Positions 11,487 to 23,223 are shown, numbered from the stretch's first letter. The stretch: DNA of 64,000 bases from Chaenocephalus aceratus (GCA_023974075.1 CM043800.1:34374959-34438958), one strand, 5' to 3'. A program made the numbers and translations. The notes: generated by a model from the sequence alone, not told the origin.

Positions 11487-12650
11487 GTAACACACTCACA
11501 CACACACACACACACACCAGTAACAGAAGAGTTTCTTTCAAAAACAGGGCACACGTTTTGCAACTTAAAGAGTTTCTGGACCTTTCACTGACACATTACC
11601 CAAACAAGCTGTGAAGAGCTCTTTGCAGACCTCGTACCACCAGATTCCTTGAGAATAATCTTTTAAACTGAAGTGTAAAATAGTCGGTGCAAGGCAGACA
11701 GGATGGGACGCTCCTCTCCAGACGGGCACTGTCCATGATGGACAGCCTTGGCCAGGATAGTATAAGATGGGTGGGGTGGGAAATGTAGGTGTGGCCCCCA
11801 TGTTTTATGACTATATGTTAGTGTATCAAGGCTCATCTATTAAAAGCAGCCTTCCTGAGTTCCGTATCTTTTTAAGTGCCCTCTTGTTGGCAGCCTTCGT
11901 ACACCCAGGCTGCCAAGAAATGATCCGAGAACAGCGTAGCAGGCAGCCACTGGCTATTACTTACCCTATGGCTAGACAGGCTGCCAGTCAACATTCAGTA
12001 TGGCTTGACCGCCAATCAGCACACAGACAGGACCATTACAACCAAACCGTGTTGAGGCAGAGCCAGGGCTTTGTCTTCAGCCCGTTGTGACTGTCAGCAT
12101 CCAGTCACCCTCTGCAGAGAGAGAATTAGAGTGTCACTCACCCTGCAGTGAGGTGACACTGAAGCAGGAAGATGACTCGAGCAGCTTTGCTCTCTGTGTA
12201 ACCTGTACTGCTCTGAATCATTAATCATACGGACCTGAGGGAAGTTCAAATGTGTTGGATAGCTTTCGTGAGTGACACAAATGTGCCATTGTTCTCTTGC
12301 ACCTAACCTTCCCTCCACCCCGTTTCTGACAATCTCTTCTTCCTCCCCGTCTTCTATTCTCTACCATCTTCTCCTCCTCTTCCGCCTATTCTCTTCACAC
12401 ATCCCATCCCCTACCTCTCATTTCCGCGAGTAGGCTCGTACCGTACACGAGAGCCTATTCTTGCTTGGTATTGACCTAACAATCAGTTAACTAACGAATT
12501 AATCAGTCACAGGTATGGTACTCAATAATACATGCGCTCGTTGGTTTGATAATAATGCTGCATGACGCTGCAGTGATCATGACGCTTTGCCGCCTAACCT
12601 CCCCCCTAAAATCTCCCTCTTGGTCTCTCTCTCTGTCTCTCTTCATCCAG
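11487..12650 (+). other. cadm4: cadm4 last intron
   Basis: This 1.16-kb intron contains a short (CA)n run after the donor and a pyrimidine-rich stretch at 12310-12425. It ends in CTCTCTTCATCCAG. A 324-bp reading frame at 11767-12090 lies inside but has no splice-site support. Confidence 0.75.
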
Positions 12651-12760
12651 GTTCCTATCTTACCCATGAGGCCAGTGGGTTGGATGAACATGGTGAGGTG
12701 CAGGAAGCTTTCCTCAATGGGAACGACGCCAGCCAGGGCAAGAAGGAGTACCTACTGTAG
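12651..12760 (+). CDS. cadm4: cadm4 terminal coding exon: cytoplasmic tail
   Basis: The exon reads (G)GT-SYLTHEASGLDEHGEVQEAF, then LNGNDASQGKKEYLL and TAG at 12758-12760. The SYLTHEASGLDE..GE..EAFLNG block is the CADM4 tail signature. The last residues EYLL occupy the place of the class II PDZ-binding EYFI/EFFI end seen in other CADMs, which recruits membrane-associated scaffold proteins. Here the final residue is Leu instead of Ile. The acceptor is CTTCATCCAG|G, phase 1. Sequence conservation is much higher here than in the Ig exon. Confidence 0.96.
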
Positions 12761-12832
12761 CCCCTATCCCCTTCTCTTCTGACCTCAATCCCCCTTATCC
12801 CTTCCCTACCCTGTGTCCCATCTTATATACAG

Positions 12833-12833
<1 letters not shown>

Positions 12834-12877
<44 letters not shown>
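12834..12877. repeat. (AC)n microsatellite
   Basis: About 21 AC units, probably in the cadm4 3' UTR. Confidence 0.9.
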
Positions 12878-12879
<2 letters not shown>

Positions 12880-13407
12880 CAATACAAGCGCCATTACAGG
12901 CAGCCTTTTGAAAACGACTGTATACAGATACTGCACACAGCCAATCCATCCCGCTTCATTCTACTCCACAGCCTCCATGCGCACACACCCAGAGGCAGAC
13001 TGAGAAAAAGAGAGCCTACACACCCAGCAGCCATTAACGACTGTGCCATATACTGTAAGTCGGAGATACTAGGGAGAATGGAGAGAGCGGGGCCGGGGTG
13101 AATGTAGACAATAACGAAATGATGCCGTTATTATTTTTGATCAAGGTGGAAGTGGGGAGCACAAAGAAAACAGACACCCTGCCAGTGCAGCCGCCAAAAG
13201 TGGAAGGGGAATTAGAGGCAGATGACTGCTATAATTCCATGCCTGGAAAACCATTTCTTTCACAAAGCTCAATCTTTAACTGACGGGGACAGGGGGAGCA
13301 GTGTGTGGGGAGGGAGGGAGGGAGGGGGAAATGAGGAGGGGTTGACCAGAAGCTATCGAGCGATACACGGTAGAAAATTGAATTTTTTTAAATTGTCAGA
13401 ACATCTT

Positions 13408-13434
13408 TATATACGAGTGCAACTCGTATATAAT
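13408..13434. repeat. Perfect 12-bp hairpin with a 3-nt loop
   Basis: The arm TTATATACGAGT, loop GCA and arm ACTCGTATATAA pair perfectly. The site lies downstream of the cadm4 stop, so it could form a stem in the mRNA if the 3' UTR extends that far. Confidence 0.8.
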
Positions 13435-14460
13435 TCCCGACCAACACTGGAGTGTTTAAGCCCAGAGTCCCAGGAAGTATCCAGAGTTTTGACGAAACTT
13501 ACTCCCTACCCAATAATTGGTATAAAAGGAATCCTATTTTAAAGGTGGTTCTAATTTAATTAACTCTCCTCCTTCCTCTACATTCACCTGTTACAGTCCT
13601 CTTCCCCGCTCCATTATATCTCGCTTTTTTCTCCGTCTGCCCCCCCCCCCCACAATCACTCCTCCTTTGTTGGCTCCTAATAATGTAAGGATTAGTGGGG
13701 CTGAACATTAAAGAAAGGCTTAATTATTTTAGAATGTCATTAAGAGGATAGAAAGGTTTAAAAGTCTTGATAGGAAGGGCAAGGGGGAGTGAAGGAATGA
13801 GAAATAAAAACGGATGGATATTTTTTCTGAATGCTACCACACATATGCAGATACATGCACTCATTCATGCGTACAGTAAACATGTTGACAGAACCAGTAT
13901 ACATATCTCTGAAGTACGTATTTGTATAAAAAAAGAACATCTACATAAATTAAATGAAACTTTTAAGAAAAAAAATCTGTTTACTATTGAAACGCATTAT
14001 GAAGCATCTATACTAACACAGAATATTAGCCTATAGAGGTGCAAAGCCGAACAAACCACTGTCCAGTGATCTTTAAAGAAAATAAAGAAAAGAATAAAAA
14101 AAATATCATTGTCTTTATGAGAAACCAGAGGTCTTATCGATTTTTTAATTATTATTATTATTTGAACAATTATGATTGTTGTTAATGTTATTATTGCCGT
14201 TGTTATTATTATAATTGTAAATGTTAAAGAAATGTACACTTCCCATGGTTTGTTTTTGGTTCTACTGTAGAGAAATTGCTGTCTTTTTTCACTCTTACCT
14301 TTCCTCTCTTTCCCTTTCTCTCTCTTCGTCTCCTGTGCCTAGTCGTCTCTTCTCCTGTCTTTCACTACTGTTTACTTTAGAGTCCATGTGTCATTGTTGA
14401 TATATAGCTAACTATTTCTTTATAGGGGAAAGATACAAAGCACGACAAAATAAAAAAGAA

Positions 14461-16625
14461 TTCAAAAATAACCTTTGGGATTAGACTGTTTTTGAGTGTG
14501 CTTACTGTGTAATTAGCAGGTGCTGTTTTGAAATCCTAAGAAGGGAGAACAGGAGATGGAGCATAGGATGAGATCAATGGGGAATAGTGGAGTTATAGGT
14601 GGGACGATGAGAATGGAGCCGGCTATAACTGGCAGCTCATTCGGAAAATAAACAAAAATAGTGAATTTCTGTGGCGCCGCCCATGAATCATAAGAACAGA
14701 TAGCGGGGAATAAAGGGTTGACAGGGGGTTTGAGTCAGATACACACCGAAAATATGACTCTGCCATTATCTTCCACACAATCCAATACCCGATTCTGTCG
14801 AGAAGCACTCAACATGTCCATGTGTGCGCGGGGCTAGATTTGAAAGCTGCCGGAGGGTCGCAGGGGATAGATCGATGTGTTTCTCGTCCATCGATGGCAA
14901 GGCTGCACGGTCGCCTGTCATAAAGACAGATTGTCAAACGGCAATCAAAGGTAATGGACTTGCCAGGCGCCACAAGCATGAGGTTGACACTCCGGCCAAC
15001 AAACAATTTCACACACAGTCGACACCAACAAATCTTCAGTTTATGATGACGCCGGCGTAGCAAAGGTGCTATCACACCAAACATGGTCGATGAGTAATAA
15101 AACAGAGGACATTGTCCTCGGTATAAGTGTCCTTCAAGGTTTTCACCTCTTATTGTTATTGTGGGATTCAAGAACACTCATGTCTGATTCTGTTATTTCT
15201 ACTTTCCTCACAAGAAAATCAATCAAGCTTTGGTATTTGTGTTTTTAGATTTTCAGTCACCTTCACTGTATTATCGTTGGGTGGAGGCTAATGCTGGTAA
15301 TACTGACTCTGGGTTATCCTGGGAGGGCCATTATCTAGACCTAATGGTAATCAGACCACCACTGTGATCATGAAGGTGTTATCATCTAATCAATAGACAT
15401 AAGAAAAACGTTGATCAGGATAAGCTGGATAACAGATGGTTGTTTTACTCCCACAGTTACAATATGCGTCTATGAATAACTCATGCGACCGCTGCCCGAT
15501 GCTATAGTTCACGTTAGCGCCCTGAAGCGGGTTCATGTCGGATCATTTTCTGTTGATGACACATTTTTGACAGACATATTTCCCTTCAAGATGTCCCAGT
15601 CCATCCAAACAAAAAAACTCTTCATATTCTGTTGGCTATGGTGGATTAGACACACTTTTATCCCTCTGTAAAACCAATACGGGTGACTGTAGGTTGGTGA
15701 ATGCAGCTTATGTTCACTGGTCTTGTCATTGTGACCCGAGCGAGGCAAGGAGTTGTGTACAGAGCGGCAGCAGAGCACGAGGCATTGATTGAGGTGCCTG
15801 AGTGTGCCGAGGCTGAGCATAAGCAGGAGGCAGAGAGGCTTTCAGGCAGACAGAACAATTCAATGGGCTGCCGCGCCAGGGAAACTAAGGAAATCCCCCC
15901 CCACATCTGAACCGCCGCACCCTTTTACCAGATTTCTCCATCAATAATGTGTTCGAGTACACAGAGTACATGAGGAGGAGTATAAAAGCAGGGAAAGACG
16001 TAATGAGTTAGACATAAATGGACAAAAGATACAAGAAATGTGGAAAGAGAAGGAAAATAATGGTGAAAATGGCAAAACAACCTATCGAAACCCTGAGAGG
16101 ACAAAAGAAAAGAGAGAACGTGGTGAATGTAATGTCTTGGTTCATTGCCGAAAGAGATATATTACTCCCTTTTTTTTGAACAGCGACGCGGTTCAAGATG
16201 AACAATTCAATTAGATTGAGCAAGGACCTTTTATTACATGAGTGCATCGCATTGTATTTACACGTTTAATCAGAACAGGCATGAAGATGGTGTCATAACC
16301 AGGTTAATGATGCTTTCCCTATTGGCTGCGTCCTCTCTGGACCTCATGTTATGATTGTTTTAATTAAACGCTGTCACTCATATGTCTACTTACTGGTGGT
16401 GGGCTTATCAGAGACTTAGAACGAGCTTCGAATAAGACCCATAGGAGGCGCAGTCGAAGAAAACAGACATCTGTGATCAGGATAGTCTGGAGACTTAATT
16501 TTCTCCCTGACATTTGGTGCGGGACCTGATAATTAACTGGCCTTTTCATTTGCGAGTTATTCACATGCATAAGGTTGCTGATTAGTTAACACGACAGGAC
16601 AACAACAAAACAGGATCATGCTATA
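14461..16625. other. Intergenic stretch between convergent genes
   Basis: About 2.1 kb separates the cadm4 3' end from the GPCR 3' end. No gene, clear repeat or RNA gene is recognised. The segments 14620-15060 and 15690-15910 are complex, non-repetitive sequence that could be conserved non-coding DNA, but that needs alignment. Confidence 0.5.
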
Positions 16626-16631
16626 TTTATT
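16626..16631 (-). terminator. Candidate poly(A) signal of the GPCR gene
   Basis: TTTATT on the + strand is AATAAA on the - strand, about 220 bp beyond the stop codon at 16850-16852. Confidence 0.5.
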
Positions 16632-16849
16632 CTCTTTAAACCCCCAAGCTGCTTGTTGCCAAACAAGCTTTGCCTCAAGCAAACAGAACATGGAAGGAAC
16701 AGTGTTTTAATGAACTGCTTGAAGAAACGACAAATGTTTACATACACAAACAGCACAAGTCTTACATTTCCTCAATAATTCAGACCTCTGGGCACACTTT
16801 TGCTTTTATGGAGTGTTTGGCTGAAGACCATGGAGCTGCCTGCACTGCC

Positions 16850-17637
16850 TCACACAGGGCCATGCGGACAGATTTTCCTCTGGACAGGGTTACTGGAGGC
16901 GGAAGGTGGACAACAGAAAGAGGGAAGGATGCCCGTTCTCTCTGTTTTCTTTGGAGGAGTGAAGAGGATCTGAGGCACAAGGCTGTACAGCTGGAAGAGA
17001 AACATGGCAACTGCCTGAACCCAGGCAGGAAGATTGGTACTGGGGGTGAAAAGCACAAGGGCATGAATGATGTGGAGTGGCAGGCACAGCAGAACTAAAA
17101 GGGAGAGGGATAGAGCAAGGGAGCGGACCCGGCCGGAGTCATGTTTAGGCGGATATGCATGACTAAAAGGAGTTCTTTCTAGGTTTAATGCATAACAGGT
17201 CAAGGTAAATGACCAGAAGGCAAAGCAAGGGGAGCATGAACACTGTCATCCCATGGACATAGACCAGGTAACGGGGACTGAGAATGGTGTCAGGCGCACA
17301 CACCGCCCAGTGGCTGCTGTGGATCTCAGCGTAGGTGAAGTTGTGCATGTCTTCCACATAAAACTTTGACAGGAAGCCTCCGTATGGAAGGTACTTTCCA
17401 ATGACCTTGCGATCTTGGTGGTACTTAGGGGGCGGGGAAGGGGTTAAATGGGGTGAAGAGGTTGTCCAATTGCCAACCAGCCCTCCGAGGCCAGCCGTGC
17501 CCGGACCACTCCCGCTAAGCCTCCAATTGTCGATGATGTCCGAGCCGATGAACTGGCCGAAGGAGGACAGAACCGAGGCCACCCAGCACAGCAGGACCAC
17601 ACACAGAGCTCGCTGACGGGTCATCACTGAAGAGTAC
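16850..17637 (-). CDS. Divergent adenosine-receptor-like GPCR, exon 2 (TM4-TM7), frameshifted
   Basis: Read on the - strand, the acceptor is GACTTCCAG|G and the first full codon completes AG|G, giving LAE-RYSSVMTRQRAL. Frame A then encodes TM4 (CVVLLCWVASVLSSF). A long, roughly 80-residue second extracellular loop follows, with NWT and NFT sequons and a Cys (WAVCAPDTILSPRYLVYVHG) aligned to the conserved loop Cys of A2-type receptors. TM5 is VFMLPLLCLLVIYLDLL. Frame A stops at 17163-17165. The next frame, overlapping from about 17203, encodes TM6 (RVRSLALSLSLLVLLCLPLH) and TM7 (AVAMFLFQLYSLVPQILF) and stops at 16850. One surplus base in 17163-17185, perhaps in the TTTT run, would explain the break; a 34-nt intron would be too short. 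Either an assembly error or a decaying gene is possible. NPxxY is replaced by PQILF, and the CWxP Trp is absent. Confidence 0.75.
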
Positions 17638-18729
17638 CTGGAAGTCATAGACATGTGGGTTTGGACATATTTGAATGCTGAATGGTTATTTAACCTGATT
17701 CGTTTTGCTCAATTTCTGAATCCTAATGGGATCATGATAATGTTTTTTAGTCCAGCTGTGCCAAGATTGTCTGGTATTGTTGGCTTCACCGAATACATGA
17801 AAAAATGTATTTCTTAAGGCATTTAATAGTCTTTGACTCGAGATAAGTGAGTTGAACGGTAAATGCTACAAAACTGCTCCATCCCAAATCTCCTTTTAAC
17901 CAAATCGCACACATTGATGCAATTCTCTGTAATCTTCTTTTGATAACTAATGTTTTTTTTAAACTACCATTTACTGAGCCTGCCCTGAATCTGTATGCAG
18001 CCCCCCTGGGCAGGCATGCCTTACACTTTGAAAATCTCTGTCCTAATCTGAACAGAAAAAACTAAATATGAACAGGAATAGTTTTTACAGTAGCGCGCTG
18101 CCTCCATATTCAGCGCTCAATGACACCAAAAATACAAAAAGGCACCGGAATGAGGTGTACAAAATGTAATCTTACCAACTGGGTGAGTGAATGGTTCAAA
18201 ACAGTCCAAGACCATGAAAGAAAAAAAATACTGGCTCTTTTCCACTGAAAGGCTGGAGCTGTGGTCACTGTCAATCAAGAATCTAAGAGCCTTTGAGCCT
18301 ATTGATATTGCTCGCCCCTGTGACTCCCAGATGGCAGTAAAAGCAGTGCATGATAATAAAAAAGCTGCCTTATGAGCACTGAACAAACGGAATACTTGAA
18401 TGCAATACAATAGTACATATTGCAATGTTTGCTACTCCTTTTTTGCAACATCCATATTGACTTCCCTCATTTACAGTGGAAAGCATGCTTGAGAAGTGTT
18501 CACCCTCTCCTCCCACGTATACACTCTCACCCACACATATGCAATAAACTATTACCGACATTATTGTGATTTACAGAATGTGATGCTTATATTTCCGAGA
18601 AAGAATTATGTAAGGTGTCTTATTGGAATTGATTTGTACATTGTTAGCATTTTAATACTACTCTTTACATCACACTGATTTGTGTACTTTGATTCCTTTA
18701 CTATTAATGTAATCCTCTTCGAGTCTCAC
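17638..18729 (-). other. GPCR intron
   Basis: The 1.09-kb intron splits the receptor just after the TM3 DRY-equivalent region, between the two bases AG and G of an Arg codon. Adenosine receptor genes are known to carry an intron in this second intracellular loop position, which supports the family placement. No repeats or other genes are seen inside. Confidence 0.7.
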
Positions 18730-19097
18730 CTTTCTGCTAAGTGATGCTGCAGGTGTGCGTCCAGTGTGAGCATCATCAACAGGAACATGGTGAACTGCCT
18801 CACCAGCAGGGGGCAGCACACCAGGGTTATGCACGTGTACAGACACTGTGGCGTTCTCAGGTTGAGCAACACGCTCACGGGGACCCCCACTGCACCACCA
18901 AGAGCCCCTACCCAGCCCAGGCAGAGACAAAGACAGCATGAGACGCTCCCAGGTTTGGGCCTGTTTGCCTGGGTTCCCTCCCGGACGTCAGCCACTGTTC
19001 CACCTCCACTGACCGCCATGCACAACCTCACACTCACCACTATCAGGAATACAGACAGGATGCACTGACACACGGAGTACAGCCACATGAGGTCCAT
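18730..19097 (-). CDS. Divergent adenosine-receptor-like GPCR, exon 1 (TM1-TM3)
   Basis: This exon begins MDLMWLYSVCQC. TM1 spans residues 5-28, TM2 about 52-79 and TM3 about 88-112. The segment GGAVGVPVSVLLNL then CLYTCITLVCCPLLV matches the TM2-TM3 layout of adenosine A2 receptors (AVGVLAIPF.., then CHGCLFIACFVLV). The TM2 Asp that binds sodium in class A receptors is Gly at about residue 64. DRY is DAH at 113-115. The start at 19097 was chosen because CTCCTGCAG lies two bases before the ATG. This looks like a splice acceptor, so a 5' non-coding exon is likely upstream. The donor is GAAAG|GTGAGA. The receptor would be a plasma-membrane protein. Ligand and coupling cannot be inferred because activation motifs are missing. 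No precise gene name is claimed. Confidence 0.75.
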
Positions 19098-20550
19098 GTC
19101 TGCAGGAGATACACACATATATGATAAGCCAAAGGGTACAGCTTAAAAAGTCCGTATTTATAATGATGTCAAAGGGCAAAAATTAAGACAATTCTAATGG
19201 ATGCTTGTGCTTCATTCCACCCACTATAGTTGCCAGTCCCGCCCTCACATTGCTCGTGCTCCTGCAGCGTTAACTTGCATTGTGAAAGGAATGGTCTAAC
19301 TTAGAGATAGACGAAGAATAGAGGGAATACAAATGAGAAAAGGGTGACAAGTGGTGGTGGAAATGTTGAGGTTAAGCATAGGTCAGAATAATAAAAACAA
19401 TCCGCATGATGGAGGTTTATGCTAGTGGCAGAGAGATGCGCAGGGTGAGAGTAGATATTTTGATAGGTATTGGAGAGCTGTAAACGTGCCTGGAGAGTGA
19501 AAAGGGCAGCCAGACCAGACTTGACAGAACTTCTCCACTGAGGATGTGAGCAACATGCAAACACATGGCAACAAGTACCAAGCTGGGTGGCAACATGCTG
19601 TTAACACTAGCTTTTCTCTCCTCTTGTTCTTTGTTTTGCCTTTTCTTCTGTTTTTGGACCACCATGCATCATTCCTACTCTCTGACACACTAATGCACAG
19701 ACATTTATGCATAAATACATCAACACTTACACTCAATCACACAAGAGCACACTCTCACGTAGCCTATGAGTAATTTCCAGCACATTTATTCAGAAATGAT
19801 TGGCAGCTAATTTTTAGAGCAATTGCAAACAAAAGCCTCCCATAAAGCGGTGTGGATGAATATTGAAATAGCAGATTTGTTAGAGCAACATGACACCTGT
19901 CCTTTCGTCGTAATTAGTTTGACCTTTCCAGAAATTCTGTGTTAGTCGTCATTTTTCCATAATAAACGTGACTTGCTGAAATAACGTCTTTACACCACTT
20001 CATAATGACTTTACCCAGTTGTCTCCTGTCTCACGACTTGAAGGGCCACAATTGATTTACTGAAGCAATTAATGGAGTTTAATCCACCTCGTGTTTTCAT
20101 TTCAAGTTGATGGTCACTCCCAGTGTAATTAATTGCCTTAATTAATCAAATGATCTCTTCGAAGAAACATCCAACCATTCAGGTTGCTAGAGCTACAAAT
20201 TCAGTGGTCACAAAAAAGAATTAGGAGAAAAAGGTACAGTTACCTGTGGTGAAGCCCTGCGATGACACAAACAGTTTGTACAAAGCTCTATAATCTGGCC
20301 TCTGTATGACTTGGCTGCCTTTTTATTTCCCTCTAGGATCTCTACCTCTCACTCTCACTCTCTCCCTCTGCTGACAGAGTATACACCTGATTCATAAACC
20401 TCTGCTTATCCACCTGCCTTCTTTCTATCTCTCCGGTCTCTGCAAACATATCAATTGTGTCAATGTTGGAGCATGCATGCCCTTTACATCTGAGGTGTGC
20501 AAAGGGCAACCTCACCACTGCCATCGAGGGAAGTATGTAAATAAGGACAC

Positions 20551-20597
<47 letters not shown>

Positions 20598-21724
20598 TAT
20601 TAGCATGGTTTGAACCTATATACAGTCTATGGTTTGAACACACAAACTCAGATTTGCTTTTATTCCTCTAATGTTATCATAACTGTAAAGAGAGACAGAG
20701 AAAAATAAGAGCCCTTCACTTAATAGGCGATGTGTGTGTCCATAAGCTAGAGGTGATGTGATAAACAGAGATATTTACCGGTGTTATCTGAAGGCATTGT
20801 TCCATGAGACAAAATGAGCAGTCCACATCACTATATAACATAATTAGCTACAATTCCTACACATACAAAATGCATTTCCCCAATAAGGATAACTTAACGT
20901 TATCCATGTTATTCCTGTATCAAAGACGGATATTGTAGTCATGTTCAAAGCTCTACTGACGACAAAGAGACAAAGTCTGGAGCCACTCGTTTGAAAATTG
21001 GTTTGAAAACTGAGTTTTGTGTGCTCAAAATATTTACTTTAGTTTTCAAATGCAAATAAGCCTCATTGAGCTGCAGGGTTGACAGTTATACCCTTAAAAT
21101 GTGCCCATATTTCCAAAAGAAAGCACCCAAGTATCAAATCATCGTACAAACCATTTTCACAATGTTTGCCAATAAGGCCATCATAAGGTCATGATGGAAG
21201 CAGGGACACACTGAGTACAATTGAGCATCATTTCCCCAAAACATACCCACAATACAAATCATACACAGAAAACTAGAGAATGTCTTATGATGGGATCAAA
21301 CCAGCCACAGAGACATTTGTAAACTTTGGGGCAAAGTTGTGACGTCTGCCACCTTGAAATTGGTTCCTGTTTAACCTTGTTCCAAAAAATTGGTTGGTTG
21401 TTGAACCCTGATGGCAGGTAGGCTAATACAGAAACAACACGTATAATAATAAATTAGCATTACGCATATAATAAGTGTATGCTTTCTGTGTAGCCTTATT
21501 ATTTTTTTCTCAACGGTTGGTTCAACCTAATAATACAATAAAAGTTGTATTTGAGTAAATATTGGACATCAGCATAGTTGGTACATTATCTCGAATTTGT
21601 TCTCTAGCAGTCGTTGTGGTCGGTGGATGTGATGAGAGGCTTCGATGAGAAAAACAACTCTCAGTTCTCGCGTAATGAAACGAGATTTGCCCGTTTTAAC
21701 TTCGGTTGGAAACCCCGTTCCACC
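19098..21724. other. Head-to-head intergenic region between the GPCR and rps19
   Basis: About 2.6 kb separates the divergently transcribed GPCR (-) and rps19 (+). It contains a (CA)n run at 20549-20594. On the - strand, possible donors near 20244 (CAG|GTAACT) and 20781 (CCG|GTAAAT) could belong to 5' non-coding exons of the GPCR, but this is not established. Nothing else is recognised. Confidence 0.45.
20549..20594. repeat. (CA)n microsatellite
   Basis: About 22 CA units. Confidence 0.9.
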
Positions 21725-21751
21725 CTCTTCCCTTCGCTGGCCACACGCAAG
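21725..21751 (+). promoter_or_regulatory. rps19: rps19 5'-TOP start region and non-coding exon 1
   Basis: CCTCTTCCCTTCGCTGG is a terminal oligopyrimidine (5'-TOP) start typical of ribosomal protein mRNAs, which places their translation under mTOR/LARP1 control. It is followed by CCACACGCAAG|GTAAAG, a good donor ending a roughly 27-nt non-coding exon. No TATA box is evident. TCTCGCG lies about 60 bp upstream. The exact first base is inferred. Confidence 0.7.
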
Positions 21752-22821
21752 GTAAAGCGCTAGAATTCTTGCTCGGGTTATATCCTACTAAAGTGCTTCA
21801 ATTTCTAAGCATTTAGACCAGAAAACGTGGTCAGATAGGATATAAGGTACAGATTAAAGAAGTGGTCTAGCTTTGAGCGAGATAATTAGACGTGTATATC
21901 GGTTTTTGCAAGAATTGTACTTGAATGTTGCGCTCTTAGCATAGGTCTGTTCGTCATGGCTGCCCCCATGCTACCTCGTTAAGGCCTGCTAGCTAGTGGT
22001 TAGCTGCCCCGTGTTAGCTACGATATATTGGCAAAATGTACATATAATATGCATGTTGTCAAAAACGGATATCACTTGAATGGTTTTGAGATCTCAGTGA
22101 ATTATCTGCTTGTAAATGGCGAGGGTGTACGAGTAACGTGGGCTTATCCTTAGACTGCTAACATTAGCTTGTGTTAGCCCTTACGTGTCTGTCGCTAAAG
22201 AAGCTAACACCGGTTGAACTCGTGTACGCATTATCACACATTAATCGGTTTTAAATAGTTGACTTTGTGCTTGGATTGTAAATCGGTATTTCAGTTATGA
22301 AAACGGTAACATTAATTATGCAGATTGGGCCAGTCAGACAGGCACATTCACATTTTTAAATTGGATATAACTACAAAGCTAGCGTGCTTTAGCTTCTCGC
22401 ATGGTCTACAGCTCATGTTATTTCTACCGTAGAGTTCACCGTATGATCATATAAGAGTTTAATTCATACATGAACTCGTGCTATTATAGTGTACGGTTTT
22501 GTGTTTAATCTAACGTTTACAACCAAGGCATCATGTGTGCAATATTGTTAGTGCAAGCTTAAACTCATCTAACTTAACGTACTCCAAATATAAACATGAT
22601 ACCAGGACCAGTCTGCGTTCATTTAAAGTGCCTTAGTTGAATTGTGTAGGTTTTGGATTGTCTTACTAAGTTTTATTTTAAAAGTCGTGTGCCTCATTGT
22701 GTCATTTTAGGACCACGCTGGATTTTAAGTGGTTTCACCTAAACCCGTTTTAATTTGTACAATACGTAAAATAATGATAACGCGTGTATTAAATGTATGT
22801 GTCGGTTTTTGTTTTTTTTAG
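21752..22821 (+). other. rps19: rps19 intron 1
   Basis: This 1.07-kb intron runs from GTAAAGCG to TTTTTTTTAG, directly abutting the ATG. A first intron between the TOP leader and the start codon is common in ribosomal protein genes. No snoRNA with clear C/D boxes was found. Confidence 0.75.
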
Positions 22822-22892
22822 ATGCCGGGTGTCACAGTGAAAGACGTCAACCAGCAGGAGTTTGTCCGTGCCCTCTCGGCTTTCCTGAAGAA
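22822..22892 (+). CDS. rps19: Ribosomal protein S19 (eS19), coding exon 1
   Basis: The ATG is the first base of the exon. It encodes MPGVTVKDVNQQEFVRALSA and FLKK, which match vertebrate RPS19 closely. RPS19 is a component of the 40S subunit head, needed for 18S rRNA maturation from the 21S/18S-E precursor. Its human gene is a cause of Diamond-Blackfan anaemia. The donor is AA|GTGAGT. The five coding exons total 447 nt, or 148 residues plus stop, against about 145 for human. Confidence 0.97.
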
Positions 22893-23122
22893 GTGAGTAC
22901 TTTTTTTATCCCACATCATTTTGACCTTTCATGCACTCTAGGAAGATTTTGTTGTGGATGTAATTTGCAGTGGACTTGATTCCATCCTTTAAAGTCGCTG
23001 TTAGTTGTATGCATTTCTAATAGACCGTGTTGTGTCCTAGAAACAGGCTACATGCCAACAAAGTGTTTAAATGAGGTGCTTTTTTACTCTAGTACATGCT
23101 GACACTTCTCTTCTGTCCTCAG

Positions 23123-23223
23123 GTCAGGAAAGCTGAAGATACCCGACTGGGTGGACCTTGTCAAGCTGGGCAAGCACAAGGAGCTGGCCCCCAGTGATGA
23201 GAACTGGTACTACATCAGAGCTG
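23123..23223 (+). CDS. rps19: Ribosomal protein S19, coding exon 2
   Basis: This exon reads (K)[20 protein letters not shown] then [13 protein letters not shown]. This is the highly conserved helix-rich core, including the P-[DE]-W-V-D and DENW-[FY]-Y signatures of the eS19 family. The acceptor is TGTCCTCAG|G and the donor GCTG|GTAAGT. Differences from human (Ile-Asp for Val-Glu, Gly for Ala, Ser for Tyr) are conservative or at variable sites. Confidence 0.97.

Larger units (their letters stand above)
12761..14460 (+). other. cadm4: Probable cadm4 3' UTR and flanking sequence
   Basis: No coding sequence follows the stop. Several AATAAA hexamers occur (around 13802, 14082 and 14448), so the cleavage site cannot be fixed by eye. 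The region holds a (CA)n run, a C-run near 13630 and an A/T-rich stretch 13930-14240. Confidence 0.4.

Noticed and set aside
11767..12090. 107-codon open frame in the last cadm4 intron
   Set aside because: It has no flanking splice sites in a compatible phase and no recognisable domain; chance openness is likely.
12431..12461. Hairpin TAGGCTCGT..ACGAGAGCCTA
   Set aside because: The stem has a two-base bulge and is short; not distinguishable from chance.
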